A DNA stretch of 64,000 nt. Origin: an uncultured Planctomycetota bacterium. GTDB taxonomy: Bacteria > Planctomycetota > Brocadiia > CAIUPP01. The notes beneath the pieces are model-generated. The model saw only the letters and a program-made list of their open reading frames with translations, made no database searches and was not told the DNA's origin. The DNA is taken from NCBI GenBank assembly GCA_903901045.1, contig CAIUPP010000123.1:1-64000 (forward strand). The letters are read 5' to 3'. Position numbers and translations under genes: made by a program. Positions 50,877 through 59,481 of the stretch are shown in pieces (position 1 is the first letter of the stretch; the number at the start of each line of letters is the position of its first letter).

Positions 50877-52135
50877 GGATTCTCACCTCCTTCCCACTGT
50901 CTTTTCAAAGTGAAACGGGAATCCGGCAGGCTTTCCTGCCCGCCATCGGGCAGGCGGAACGTCCAGATTGCGCCGCCTGCGGGGTCCGGCTCTATATGCA
51001 CCAGTTCGCCGACGAACTGGCTGCCGTCGAATCGCGTCACCTGCCAATGGCTGCCCGGTTGCGGCGTTGCGCGCCGCAGCGGCGCCTGAGAACTCGGCAG
51101 CACCCGTTCGTGAAACAACGCCACCAGCGCCAGAATCAGCGCCAGCACCGACGCCACCGCGGCAATCAGCGCCACCCAAGTGCGCAGCATCTCCGAGCGC
51201 TCGAACCGCGCCGGGGCCGCAGGCGGGCCTTCCGGCCCTGCCGCGCGCGGCTCGGGGGGCGCGGAACTCGCCTCCGTCGCCATCAACTCGCGCACCGCCT
51301 GCACCGCGGCAGGCGCTTCCGGCGCCAAACCGGCCAGCGTCGCCAGCGCTTCCTTAACGTGAGGATAGCGCTCTTTCGGGGACTTTGCAAGAAGATTCGC
51401 CAGCAGGAGGCGCAACGCTTCCGGCGTTTCCGGCGCGGCCTCGGCGATGTCCGGCGCGGGGGATTCCACGTGCCGGCGAAGCAGGCTGATATTGTCCTCG
51501 CCGCTGAAGGGGGGTTGGCCGGCCAGCATCTCGAACAGGACCACCCCGGCGGAATACAAATCGCTCGGCTCGCCGGCCGGTTCTCCGAGCGCCTGCTCGG
51601 GGGAGATGTATTTGGGCGTCCCCAGCACTGCGCCCAGCGCGGTGAGGTTCTGCCGTTCCGCTCGGCGCGACAGGCCGAAGTCCATCAGCACCACCCGCCC
51701 GGAGGGCTCCAGCATCAGGTTCCCCGGTTTGAGATCGCGGTGAATGATGCCGCAGCGGTGGACCGCTTCCAGCCCGGCCAGCAACTGCACGAAGACGGCC
51801 AGCGCCTGCCGCCAGGGGAGGGCGCCCCGCGCCGCGAGCACCTGCCGCAGCGAGAGCCCCTGCACCAGTTCCATCGCGTAGAAGCTGACCGGCCCCTCTT
51901 CCCCCACCGCATAAATTTTCACCAGATTGCGGTGGTTCAGTTTGGCCAGCGCGCGCGCCTCCTCCTGAAAGCGCAGGCGCAGCGTTTCGTCGCGCCCCAT
52001 CTCTGGCGGAAGCACCTTCAGCGCCACCTCGCGGTCAATCACCGGGTCGTAGGCGCGATAGACGGCGGACATCCCGCCCACGCCCAGCGACTGGCGCAGT
52101 TGGTACCGTCCCAGCTTCCTTCCGGCCGCGAGCAA
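50873..52135 (-). CDS. Hanks-type Ser/Thr protein kinase, membrane anchored
   Basis: The 420-residue protein has a complete kinase domain (about 10-270): GVGGMSAVYRAYD, the ATP lysine in REVALKVLP, HRDLKPGNLML, DFGLSRR, GTPKYISPEQALG and DLYSAGVVLFEMLAGQPPF. A Pro/Ala-rich linker and one transmembrane helix (about 322-344) follow, with a C-terminal part of about 75 residues outside. I chose the TTG at 52135, with GGAGGGA upstream; the frame is open to a TTG at 52285, but the extra residues are not kinase-like. The stop overlaps the PIN-TRAM start, so the two are coupled. Confidence 0.9.
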   Translation of the reverse strand: MLAAGRKLGRYQLRQSLGVGGMSAVYRAYDPVIDREVALKVLPPEMGRDETLRLRFQEEARALAKLNHRNLVKIYAVGEEGPVSFYAMELVQGLSLRQVLAARGALPWRQALAVFVQLLAGLEAVHRCGIIHRDLKPGNLMLEPSGRVVLMDFGLSRRAERQNLTALGAVLGTPKYISPEQALGEPAGEPSDLYSAGVVLFEMLAGQPPFSGEDNISLLRRHVESPAPDIAEAAPETPEALRLLLANLLAKSPKERYPHVKEALATLAGLAPEAPAAVQAVRELMATEASSAPPEPRAAGPEGPPAAPARFERSEMLRTWVALIAAVASVLALILALVALFHERVLPSSQAPLRRATPQPGSHWQVTRFDGSQFVGELVHIEPDPAGGAIWTFRLPDGGQESLPDSRFTLKRQWEGGENP

Positions 52136-52267
52136 GAGTCCCTCCAATCCATTCCAGCCTGCCGCTGATTGTAGTAAGAACGGGGAGTGAATGAAAGAGA
52201 GGAACCGCACCCGCCGCGCCGGCGGGTCGCAGAGAATGCCGCACCGCCGTGGCGGACCGGCGTTGTC

Positions 52268-52296
52268 TTGACAGCCGCGCCGCAACCGGATATAGG
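52268..52296 (+). promoter_or_regulatory. Sigma-70 promoter of the second GT39 gene
   Basis: TTGACA at 52268-52273 and TATAGG at 52291-52296 with a 17-base spacer, 48 bases before the ATG at 52345. Confidence 0.75.
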
Positions 52297-52344
52297 AAAG
52301 GTCCGGGCGACGTTCCGTTCAATCTCTATGGGAGAGCGCAGCTC

Positions 52345-53997
52345 ATGTTCTTGCGAAACAGGACTCTCCTTGACGCCCTCGCTTTGATCCTCCTCTGCGC
52401 CCTCATCTTCCTTCCCGCACTTGGCACCGAGCGGCGCATTCTCTCCCGCGAAGGGCGGCACGCCGAGATCGCCCGGGAGATGGTGACCAGCGGCCAGTAC
52501 GTTGTCCCGCACATCCTGGGCGAGCCCTATACCCTGAAACCACCGCTATTCAACTGGATCGCCGCCGGCTTCTTCAAATTATCGGGGCAGACATCCTTCG
52601 CCATGGCGCGGCTTCCCAGCGGCCTGGCCGCGACGGCGATGGCGCTGGCGGTTTACCTGCTGGGCATCAGGCTGTTCAATCGCCGCGCGGGAGAATGGGC
52701 CGCGCTGATTCTCGTCACATTCTACCTGGTCGCGCTCTGGGGGCGCGTCGCGCGGATGGACATGCTCATGGCTTCTCTGATCACGGGGGCGCTGCTGTTC
52801 AGTTCGCGCACGGCGGACGCGCGCTCGCGCCGCGCCGCCTGGGCGCTGGCCGGCGTGGCAGGCTTCCTCCTCAGCGCCGCCGTCCTCTCCAAAGGGCCGC
52901 AGGCGATCCTCTTCTACGCCGTGCCGATGGTCGGCCTCTGGCGCTGCCAGACAGGCCGCTGGCGTCCCGCGGGGCACCTGCTGGCGATGCTCGGCATCAT
53001 GCTGGCGCTCGGCATCGGACTCTGGGCGGTCGCCTCCAGCATCAGCAATCCCGGCCACCTGCGCGACCTGCTCGGCTACGAGTTCGAGAATGCGCTGGTC
53101 AGAGAGCGCAACACCTGGCATCTCTACTTCGAGCAGTTGTTCATCAAGAGCGCCCCCTGGAGCCTCTTCGGGCTTGGGGCGCTCTGGCTGGCCGTGCGCG
53201 AGTTTCGCACGCGGCGGGGCAGCCCCGCCATGGCGCTGGCGGTGTCGGTGGCGCTGGGCGTTCTGGCGCTCACCCTCGTGAAAAACAAGAAGAACCACTA
53301 CCTGCTGCCGCTGATGCCGCTCTGGGCGCTGCTGATTGGCTGGTACCTCGACCGCGCCGTGACGCTGCTGGCCGACCCGGCCGCGGACCCCGGCGCAAAG
53401 CGCCTCTGCCGCTGGCTCTTCGAGCTTCCGCTCGTGGTGCTGCTCTTCCTGTTTGCCGTGGCGGGGCTGGCGCTGCCGGCGCTCTGGTTGCTGCTGCCGG
53501 TGGAGGGGAAGGCGGTCGGCGTCGTGGGGTGCCTGCTGGTCGGCCTTTTGGCGCTCTGGGCCGGAGCCGAAGCCCGGCGAAGGCGCTTCCATCATGCCGT
53601 GGGGGGGCTGATCGCCATCACGGTATTCCTCACCATCCTCTTCGTCCCGCTCATGGACCGGTACTTCTGGCGCACGGACGCCAGCGTCGCCTATGCCGAG
53701 CAGATCGACCGGCTGGTCCCGACCGGCGCTCCGCTCGCCGCGTTCGGCCAGGACGATGACGATGAACTCTTCTTCTTCAGCCTCCGCCGTCCGGTGATAT
53801 TCCTGGAAAGCGACGAAGCGCTCCAGCGGTTCCTGCGCGAACCCGGACCGCGTTTTGCGCTGGTGGATCACAACATGCAGAAAGACCAGCCGGAGTGGCA
53901 GTTGCCGGGAGGGCTGCGTCCGGTGCCGCTGGTTGCGCTGTACGAAAGACCGCCCATGAAGCTGTTCGAAGTGGGCGCGCCGCCGGCGGCGAATTGA
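52345..53997 (+). CDS. GT39/ArnT-like membrane glycosyltransferase
   Basis: The 550-residue protein has about 12 hydrophobic helices. The first loop shows LGTERRILSREGRHAEIAREMVTSGQYVVPHILGEPYTLKPPLFNW, given here in sense: REGRHAEIAREM and KPPLFNW match the ArnT/PMT family, where an acidic residue in the first loop is catalytic. KNKKNHYLLPLMPLWALLIG is typical of the fourth region. It would use a polyprenyl-linked sugar, perhaps to modify lipid A, protein or another surface molecule. The DUF362 gene follows after 50 bases and may be cotranscribed. Confidence 0.87.
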   Translation: MFLRNRTLLDALALILLCALIFLPALGTERRILSREGRHAEIAREMVTSGQYVVPHILGEPYTLKPPLFNWIAAGFFKLSGQTSFAMARLPSGLAATAMALAVYLLGIRLFNRRAGEWAALILVTFYLVALWGRVARMDMLMASLITGALLFSSRTADARSRRAAWALAGVAGFLLSAAVLSKGPQAILFYAVPMVGLWRCQTGRWRPAGHLLAMLGIMLALGIGLWAVASSISNPGHLRDLLGYEFENALVRERNTWHLYFEQLFIKSAPWSLFGLGALWLAVREFRTRRGSPAMALAVSVALGVLALTLVKNKKNHYLLPLMPLWALLIGWYLDRAVTLLADPAADPGAKRLCRWLFELPLVVLLFLFAVAGLALPALWLLLPVEGKAVGVVGCLLVGLLALWAGAEARRRRFHHAVGGLIAITVFLTILFVPLMDRYFWRTDASVAYAEQIDRLVPTGAPLAAFGQDDDDELFFFSLRRPVIFLESDEALQRFLREPGPRFALVDHNMQKDQPEWQLPGGLRPVPLVALYERPPMKLFEVGAPPAAN

Positions 53998-54046
53998 ACC
54001 GCTGTGCCGCCCGGGACAACCCTGCGAGTTCGGAACGTTGCGAGGC

Positions 54047-55243
54047 ATGAAACTCACCACCGTCTCGGTCATCCGTTGCCCGGAGTACGACCGCGCTCAA
54101 CTGCGCCGCGCCCTGCGCGAGGCGCTCGCTCCGCTGCCGCCGGAGTCATGGCATCGCCCCCCCGGGGCGACGGTGCTGCTCAAGCCGAATTTGCTCAGTT
54201 CGCACGACACCCCCGAGGCCGCGGTCAACACCCACCCGGAGTTCGTCCGCGCCGTCGCGGAGATATTCCTCGAACAGCGCTGCCGGGTCATCATCGGTGA
54301 TTCCTGCGGCAGCCTCTCCCCCGGCTCCACCGCGCAGGCCATCCGCACCACCGGCCTGGACAAGGTCGCCGCCGATCTCGGAGTGGAACTGGCCGACTTC
54401 GACCGCGCGCCCGCCGAAGAGATCCCTATCCCCGAGGGCAAGGTCCTCAAGCGCCTTCGCTTGCCGAAGCTCCTGCGCGACGTGGACCTGCTGGTCACGC
54501 TCCCCAAATTCAAGACGCACGGCCTCACGCTGCTGACCGGCGCGGTGAAGAACCAGCTTGGCCTCGTCGCCGGGAATGGGAAGAAAGAGGTCCACCGGAG
54601 CGCGCCGCACCCCCGCGAGATCGCCCGGGCGATGGTCGACCTCTACAGCGTCGTTCGCCCGGGGGTGGCGATCATGGACGCCGTCGTGGGGATGGAGGGG
54701 AACGGGCCCGCCGGGGGAAGCGCGCGGAAGGCCGGCCTGGTGCTTGCCTCGGCGGACTGCGTCGCGCTGGACGCCGTCGCCGCCGACTTGATGGGCTGCA
54801 AGCCGGGAGTTGTATTGACCACGCGTTTCGCCGACGAGAGCGGGCTGGGCGTGGGGCGGTTGGATCAGATCGAGGTTGTCGGAGCGCCGCTCGATCAGAT
54901 CAGAATCCCGGACTGGCGCAAACCGCCGCCGTTCGTCCGCTCGCTCCTGTTCACCCTTCTGCCGGACTGGTTCGTCCGCTGGGCGTATAACGTCGTCGGC
55001 GGCGCGTGCGCGAGCGTCATGGATGACCGCTGCATCCTCTGCGGCGAATGCGTTGCCAACTGCCCCGCGAAGGCGTTCCGCGAGGTCGGCGGGCGGCTGA
55101 AGGTGGAGCAGTCCCTCTGCATCAGTTGCTACTGCTGCTCCGAGGTCTGCAAGAACCGCGCCATCCTCATGCGCCGCCCGATTGCGGGGCGCATCGTCCA
55201 TGGGGTGTATCATCTGGCGGCGGGACGGAGGATGAAGAAGTGA
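54047..55243 (+). CDS. DUF362 domain protein with C-terminal ferredoxin domain
   Basis: The 398-residue protein has a DUF362 domain (about 1-290, with VLLKPNLLSSHDTPEAAVNTHPEFVRA in two parts, KFKTHGLTLLTGAVKNQLGLV and IMDAVVGMEGNGPAGG) and a C-terminal 4Fe-4S pair: CILCGECVANCPAKAF and LCISCYCCSEVCKNRAI. DUF362 proteins are widespread in anaerobes; their reaction is not well established. The ATG at 54047 is chosen over a TTG at 54038. No signal peptide is visible. Confidence 0.9.
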   Translation: MKLTTVSVIRCPEYDRAQLRRALREALAPLPPESWHRPPGATVLLKPNLLSSHDTPEAAVNTHPEFVRAVAEIFLEQRCRVIIGDSCGSLSPGSTAQAIRTTGLDKVAADLGVELADFDRAPAEEIPIPEGKVLKRLRLPKLLRDVDLLVTLPKFKTHGLTLLTGAVKNQLGLVAGNGKKEVHRSAPHPREIARAMVDLYSVVRPGVAIMDAVVGMEGNGPAGGSARKAGLVLASADCVALDAVAADLMGCKPGVVLTTRFADESGLGVGRLDQIEVVGAPLDQIRIPDWRKPPPFVRSLLFTLLPDWFVRWAYNVVGGACASVMDDRCILCGECVANCPAKAFREVGGRLKVEQSLCISCYCCSEVCKNRAILMRRPIAGRIVHGVYHLAAGRRMKK

Positions 55244-55357
55244 TAATTGATGAGTGATGATTGATCATTGATGACTGCTGCGGATCAAAGCCGTTGCCGT
55301 TTCCCGCCTCCATCGTCCTCCGTGTTGAAAGCCGCTGCCGCATCCCATGGAAACGAA

Positions 55358-55394
55358 AACGGCTGAGCCGTTCTTTCGAACCGGCTCAGCCGTT
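55358..55394 (-). terminator. Terminator of the ligand-gated channel gene
   Basis: Perfect 13-base arms AACGGCTGAGCCG/CGGCTCAGCCGTT around an 11-base loop, 18 bases after the channel stop. On the minus strand it is followed by TTTCGTTTCC, a partial T-tract. Confidence 0.7.
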
Positions 55395-55411
55395 CCTCCT
55401 TCATCTCCCGT

Positions 55412-56380
55412 TCAGCAGAACAGGAACAGGCACAGGTACAGCACCGGCATTCCGATCAGCACCAGGAACTCCGAGAGCTTGTTGAGCTTCTTCGCCCCCT
55501 CCAGCTCATTGCGCCCCTGGAGCATGAAAACGCGGATGCTCAGGAAGAAACTGCACAGCAGCAGCAGGTACGTGAGCACCATGAACTTGTCGGCGAAGGT
55601 CAGGTATCCCACCGCCGGAATCTGGCCGGAAATGCTGATGTGGAACATCGCCGAAGCCACCAGCGCCGAACTGATCGCCGCCAGCCGCGTGGTGATCTTC
55701 TCCGGGTCCAGGATAAAGCTGGCCATGACGATGAGCATCAGGAAGATCACCGGCAGGAACGTCTTCAAGAAGCTGTTCAGCCTCACCCGCTGGATGTCGA
55801 TCGCGTACTTCAATTGCGAGAACTTCTCGTCGTACACCTTGTAATCATGTTCCGGCGTCTGGAGCGTCCAGCCGGTGATGTCCCAGCCGGGGAAGAAAAT
55901 CGCCGGGTCCAGCCCGCTGGCCTTATCATCCGCCTCGTACACCACCTCTTCCATCGTGCGCGTCTTGTCCTCGATCACAATCAGCATCTGCTGCCGGTCG
56001 AACGGGAACCGGCGCAGGTCGATCGGCGTGTTCAGCGTCGCCTTGATGCGGTAGAACTTCTCGAACTTCTGCGCCTCGCCCGCGACGGCCTTCTCGGGCG
56101 TGACGGTGTCCTCCACCTTCTCCAGGCTGTTGGTCAGGCCGTTCATGAACTCGAAACTGCTGTCCGGAATCGGCTTGTCGGAATCCAACTGGAGGTAGAA
56201 GTCCACGGTGTAGGTTCCGCTGCTGACGTCCAGCTTGCCCAGGCTGAGCACGTACAGGCCGACTTTCACCTTCTGCGGCTCGGACTTTTCCGAGGCGGCT
56301 TTTTCGGGCTCGGCAAATGTTGCCGTTGCAACGATCAGGGCCGCGGCCAGCGCGACCATCCATGCCAGATGACGCTTCAC
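55412..56380 (-). CDS. Pentameric ligand-gated ion channel homologue (GLIC/ELIC type)
   Basis: The 322-residue protein has a signal peptide (HLAWMVALAAALIVATATFAEP), an extracellular ligand-binding domain (about 40-215) with LNTPIDLRRFPFDRQQMLIVIED, where FPFDRQ is the loop signature, and four transmembrane helices: FLKTFLPVIFLMLIVMASFIL, LAAISSALVASAMFHISI, MVLTYLLLLCSFFLSIRVF and LIGMPVLYLCLFLF. There is no Cys pair in the loop, as in other bacterial members. These proteins form cation- or anion-conducting pentamers opened by ligands or pH. The GTG at 56380 has AGGAGG nine bases upstream. Confidence 0.93.
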   Translation of the reverse strand: MKRHLAWMVALAAALIVATATFAEPEKAASEKSEPQKVKVGLYVLSLGKLDVSSGTYTVDFYLQLDSDKPIPDSSFEFMNGLTNSLEKVEDTVTPEKAVAGEAQKFEKFYRIKATLNTPIDLRRFPFDRQQMLIVIEDKTRTMEEVVYEADDKASGLDPAIFFPGWDITGWTLQTPEHDYKVYDEKFSQLKYAIDIQRVRLNSFLKTFLPVIFLMLIVMASFILDPEKITTRLAAISSALVASAMFHISISGQIPAVGYLTFADKFMVLTYLLLLCSFFLSIRVFMLQGRNELEGAKKLNKLSEFLVLIGMPVLYLCLFLFC

Positions 56381-56520
56381 GGTGCGAATCCTCCTTGACT
56401 GACGGAATCCAACGCGCCCCTCAGGCACGCGCCCGGCGGGGGGGGCGGACATTCAAGATACAAGGGGGGAATAATATCGTCTGGCGCGCCGGCTGTCAAC
56501 GCTCCTGGGGGCGGGCCTCG

Positions 56521-56698
56521 CCACGGAGACACGGGGTTCGCACGGCGCACCGTGGAGACAGGGAGAAAGGCAGAACCGGAATATCACTGACTTCGCAGAG
56601 TTCTTTGCCCTCTTCCCTGCATCCGCGTCCATCGGCGTTCATCGGCGGTTCATGCCGTTGTTGTTTCATTGCCATTGCCGGTCTCCGTATCTCCGTGG
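56521..56698. repeat. Nested repeat of the CCACGGAG / CCGCCGAT families, decayed
   Basis: CCACGGAGACACGGGG starts at 56521 and CTCCGTATCTCCGTGG ends at 56698; the inner GGCGTTCATCGGCGGTTC module is near 56632-56652 only on one side. It is a decayed version of 12499-12701 and occupies the 445-base gap upstream of the channel gene; no promoter is evident there. Confidence 0.8.
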
Positions 56699-56825
56699 TG
56701 AAGCCTTCGTTCTTGCTCTCTGATACGCCGGGAAAACGCGCTTGACTCGGTCGCCGGGTGCGATTAGGTTGGAACCGTGGGCGCACGGTTCATCGAAACG
56801 GGTTCTTGCGTGAAGGGAATGTGCG

Positions 56826-56954
56826 ATGTGCCAGACCTGCGGTTGCTCGCCGTGCAAGACGTGCGGTGCTGAGATCAAGAAGGCCGTCTGCGCGGCCTGT
56901 GGCAAACCCGCCGCGCAATGCGTCTGCGGCGCCAAGGCCAAAGCCAAGAAGTAG
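56826..56954 (+). CDS. 42-residue cysteine-rich protein
   Basis: A short frame starting ATG TGC at 56826 codes for 42 residues with eight cysteines arranged as MCQTCGCSPCKTCG, then CAACGKPAAQCVCG and a lysine-rich tail. AAGGGAA lies seven bases upstream and a GC-rich hairpin follows. Paired C-x2-C and C-x-C motifs suggest zinc or metal binding. I recall similar MCQTCGCSPCKTCG-type small proteins in other anaerobes but cannot check. It is too short to be found by usual cutoffs. Confidence 0.72.
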   Translation: MCQTCGCSPCKTCGAEIKKAVCAACGKPAAQCVCGAKAKAKK

Positions 56955-56971
56955 TCCGCGCACTTGCAGAG

Positions 56972-57003
56972 CGTCCCGAGCCGGCATTGGCCGGCCCGGG
57001 ACG
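56972..57003 (+). terminator. Hairpin behind the cysteine-rich gene
   Basis: CGTCCCG-A-GCCGG pairs with CCGGC-C-CGGGACG around CATTGG, one mismatched pair. Only a short TTT follows, so the terminator call is moderate. Confidence 0.6.
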
Positions 57004-57030
57004 GCCTGTTTCCATTGCGCCATCTCGTTA

Positions 57031-57058
57031 TTCCCAAACACCCCGATTGTAGTATACT
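57031..57058 (+). promoter_or_regulatory. Probable promoter of the GH4 gene
   Basis: A good -10 TATACT at 57053-57058 with a poor -35 TTCCCA at 57031-57036, spacer 16, about 57 bases before the ATG at 57115. Confidence 0.5.
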
Positions 57059-57114
57059 CCCCAAGTCCGCGGCAGCTTGCCGCATCCCATAATCAGCGAA
57101 CGAGGGCGTCCGTC

Positions 57115-58359
57115 ATGAGCAAACCCTGGAAGATCGGCATCATCGGCGGCACGGGCCGCATCGCGTGCGCCGTCGTGTGCGAACTGGTTCAGAATCATAC
57201 CCTCGGCCGGGGCTCCATTCTTCTTTACGGCCGTTCGCCGGAGAAACTGCAGCGCAACCTCACGCTGATCGGGCGCGTCGGCGGGGCGGACGCGGCGGAG
57301 ATCAAAGTCGGCGGCGCGGCGGACCTCGACGACGCCATCCGCGGCGCGGACGTGATTCTCTACAACGCCACCGCCGGCCTGGCCGAAAGCGGGGGGTACT
57401 CGGCCTTCGGAGTCTCCCAGGGCGCGCACATTCTCCAGGTGGCGCAGCAGGTCGCGAAGCTCGCCCCGGAGGCGTGGCTGATGGTGGACACCAATCCCCC
57501 CGACGTGCCCCTGATGGCCGCGTGCCGCAAGTTCGGCCTTCGGCGAGTCGTCGGACTCTGCAACGCCTCGGACATCTTCCAGCGAGTCCTCTCCGCCTAC
57601 CTCGGCTGCCCGGAACGCGACCTGACCTTCTCTGAAATCGGGGTCAACCACGAAATCTGGTTCCTGGACATTCTGCGCCGGGGAGTCTCCGTATACGACG
57701 AGCTCCGCCGCACGCTGCCGTTGGATTATGACCCGTCGAGTCTGAAGACGCCCTACCTGGAATCCTTTCCGGAATGGCCCACCGCCTTCCGCAACAACAT
57801 CGCGCTCATGGCGGCCTGCGGATATCTCACGGCCCCCGTGGGCGCGCCGGGACGTTTCCGGGGTCTCCCGCTGACCGGCGCGGAACTCGGCGCGCTGATG
57901 AAGCGGCCCGGCGACGGGGATTACCAGGAACTCGTGAGCCGGAACGCCGCGCGTGAGGAAATCCTGCGAGTCATTCGGCGCTGCGGAGGGGGCATCCCGG
58001 TCTACATCGCGCGCGTCCTGTCGGCCTGGCTCTCCGACATCCCCGCAAACGAATCCATCCAAGTGCTGAACGAGGGCATCCTGTCCGACCAGCCGGAGAC
58101 GGCGCTGCTGCAGGTCAACTGCCGCATTTCCAGCCGGCGCATCGTCGTGCCGAAGGGGCTGCGCCTGCCCGCATACATATCAGCGGTCCTGGCCTCGCGC
58201 ATCCGGCAGGGGGACCTGGCCGGCCGCGCCCTGGCGGAGCAGGATGAATCGCTCATGCGCCAGGCGATGCTGGTTTGCCCTGAACGCGTGGAGATCGCCG
58301 TTGCCGAGCGCGTGGCTCTCGGACGGGAGCGCGTCGAGCCGCACATGCAGTTGAATTGA
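57115..58359 (+). CDS. GH4 family NAD-dependent glycosidase
   Basis: The 414-residue protein fits GH4: N-terminal Rossmann WKIGIIGGTGRIACAVV, DTNPPDVPLMAACRKFG, and the metal-binding pair C149 in VVGLCNASDIF and H179 in IGVNHEIWFLD. GH4 enzymes cleave alpha- or beta-glycosides, often 6-phosphorylated or glucuronides, by an unusual NAD- and Mn-dependent redox route. The IGGTGRIA start is shorter than the typical KIxxIGGGS but the region is in place. Substrate unknown; nearby PTS genes lack a permease, so a non-phosphorylated substrate is plausible. The start at 57115 gives the canonical N-terminus. Confidence 0.82.
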   Translation: MSKPWKIGIIGGTGRIACAVVCELVQNHTLGRGSILLYGRSPEKLQRNLTLIGRVGGADAAEIKVGGAADLDDAIRGADVILYNATAGLAESGGYSAFGVSQGAHILQVAQQVAKLAPEAWLMVDTNPPDVPLMAACRKFGLRRVVGLCNASDIFQRVLSAYLGCPERDLTFSEIGVNHEIWFLDILRRGVSVYDELRRTLPLDYDPSSLKTPYLESFPEWPTAFRNNIALMAACGYLTAPVGAPGRFRGLPLTGAELGALMKRPGDGDYQELVSRNAAREEILRVIRRCGGGIPVYIARVLSAWLSDIPANESIQVLNEGILSDQPETALLQVNCRISSRRIVVPKGLRLPAYISAVLASRIRQGDLAGRALAEQDESLMRQAMLVCPERVEIAVAERVALGRERVEPHMQLN

Positions 58360-58435
58360 GAACGCCCGGCCTTGCCGTGGCGCAGTCGTGGTGGAATGAA
58401 TATCCGGCTGGCCCGGACTGAGTGAGAGGACAATC

Positions 58436-59410
58436 ATGGAGAGCCGAGCGCAGGCAGTTCCCTTCCGGACGCAGGATTACGTCTCCAAGAAATACGGCGA
58501 CGACCGCATCGATATGTACGTGACGGAGCCCGCCGGCGGGGTGAGGCCGACGACCGGCCTCCTGCTGCTGATCCATGGTTGGGGCAATGACGGGCGAGAA
58601 GCGTACGCCCCGGAAAGCGAGAAATACGCCGACCGCTACGACCTGGTGGTGACGCGCGTGGAATACCGGCATTCCGGCCGGGAGGCGCGCCATCCCGAGC
58701 CCGGATGCTCCTGGGACGTGCCGTACGACTGGTCGAAATTGCAGACGATCGATTGCCTGCGCGCGGCGTGGAGCACCCTCCAGCGTTATCCCGCGCTGGA
58801 CCGCTCCCGGCTGTATATCTGGGGCGGGTCGCAGGGCGGGCAACTCGGGGCGCAGTGCATGATCTTCGCGCCGCATCTCTGGGCGGCGGCGGTACTCGTG
58901 TCCGGCGTCTACCTGCCCATGTCCGGGGAGGAGGCGGCGCGCCTGGGGTTCGCCATGGATGGCCGGGCCCTAGGCAAGCCCATGATGCAGTGGGCTTGCG
59001 GCGATGGCCCGGCGTACGCCGGCGCGGAGCTCGATATCCGCAACCCCTGCCGGAACGCCCACCTGCTGCCGAAGGAGGCCCCCATCGCCCTCATCCACGG
59101 CACAATGGACACGGCCGTGGACGTCAAGCACTCCGTTTTCCTGTACGCCCGTTTGAGGGGGTTGGGGCGAAACGCGGCCTTCTTCGCCGTTCATGGCGGC
59201 GACCACGCGCTCGCAGGGGCGGAATTTGCGGACGAGACGAATCGCTTCGATGCGACGGTGAAATACGCCGATGCGCTCTTGCGCGACGCCCGCCGTCCGC
59301 GCGTGGAGCTTCTGCCGGCCAGGCCGGTGCGAATCCCCGTAACGGGGGGAGCGTATGAAGTGGCGTTCACCGGAGAGGGGCCGACGCTCTCATCCTTCCT
59401 GCCGGAATGA
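58436..59410 (+). CDS. Prolyl-oligopeptidase-type alpha/beta hydrolase
   Basis: The 324-residue protein has LLLLIHGWGNDGREAYAPE, the nucleophile Ser132 in YIWGGSQGGQLGAQ, the aspartate region IALIHGTMDTAVDVKHS and the histidine VHGGDHALAGAE, a complete catalytic triad of the S9/dienelactone hydrolase type. No signal peptide is visible. Substrate may be a peptide or an acetyl/feruloyl ester. It follows the GH4 gene by 76 bases on the same strand, so the two may act together on a glycoside ester. Start ATG at 58436 with GAGAGGAC upstream. Confidence 0.85.
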   Translation: MESRAQAVPFRTQDYVSKKYGDDRIDMYVTEPAGGVRPTTGLLLLIHGWGNDGREAYAPESEKYADRYDLVVTRVEYRHSGREARHPEPGCSWDVPYDWSKLQTIDCLRAAWSTLQRYPALDRSRLYIWGGSQGGQLGAQCMIFAPHLWAAAVLVSGVYLPMSGEEAARLGFAMDGRALGKPMMQWACGDGPAYAGAELDIRNPCRNAHLLPKEAPIALIHGTMDTAVDVKHSVFLYARLRGLGRNAAFFAVHGGDHALAGAEFADETNRFDATVKYADALLRDARRPRVELLPARPVRIPVTGGAYEVAFTGEGPTLSSFLPE

Positions 59411-59427
59411 CCGCGCCGGAAAAGCAA

Positions 59428-59459
59428 GCGGGCCTTCCGGCATCCACCGGAAGGCCCGC
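59428..59459. terminator. Two-way terminator, 13-bp perfect stem
   Basis: GCGGGCCTTCCGG/CCGGAAGGCCCGC around CATCCA, between convergent genes (hydrolase plus, rpsU minus). Confidence 0.82.
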
Positions 59460-59481
59460 ATTATTCGACTTTCGAGAGAGA

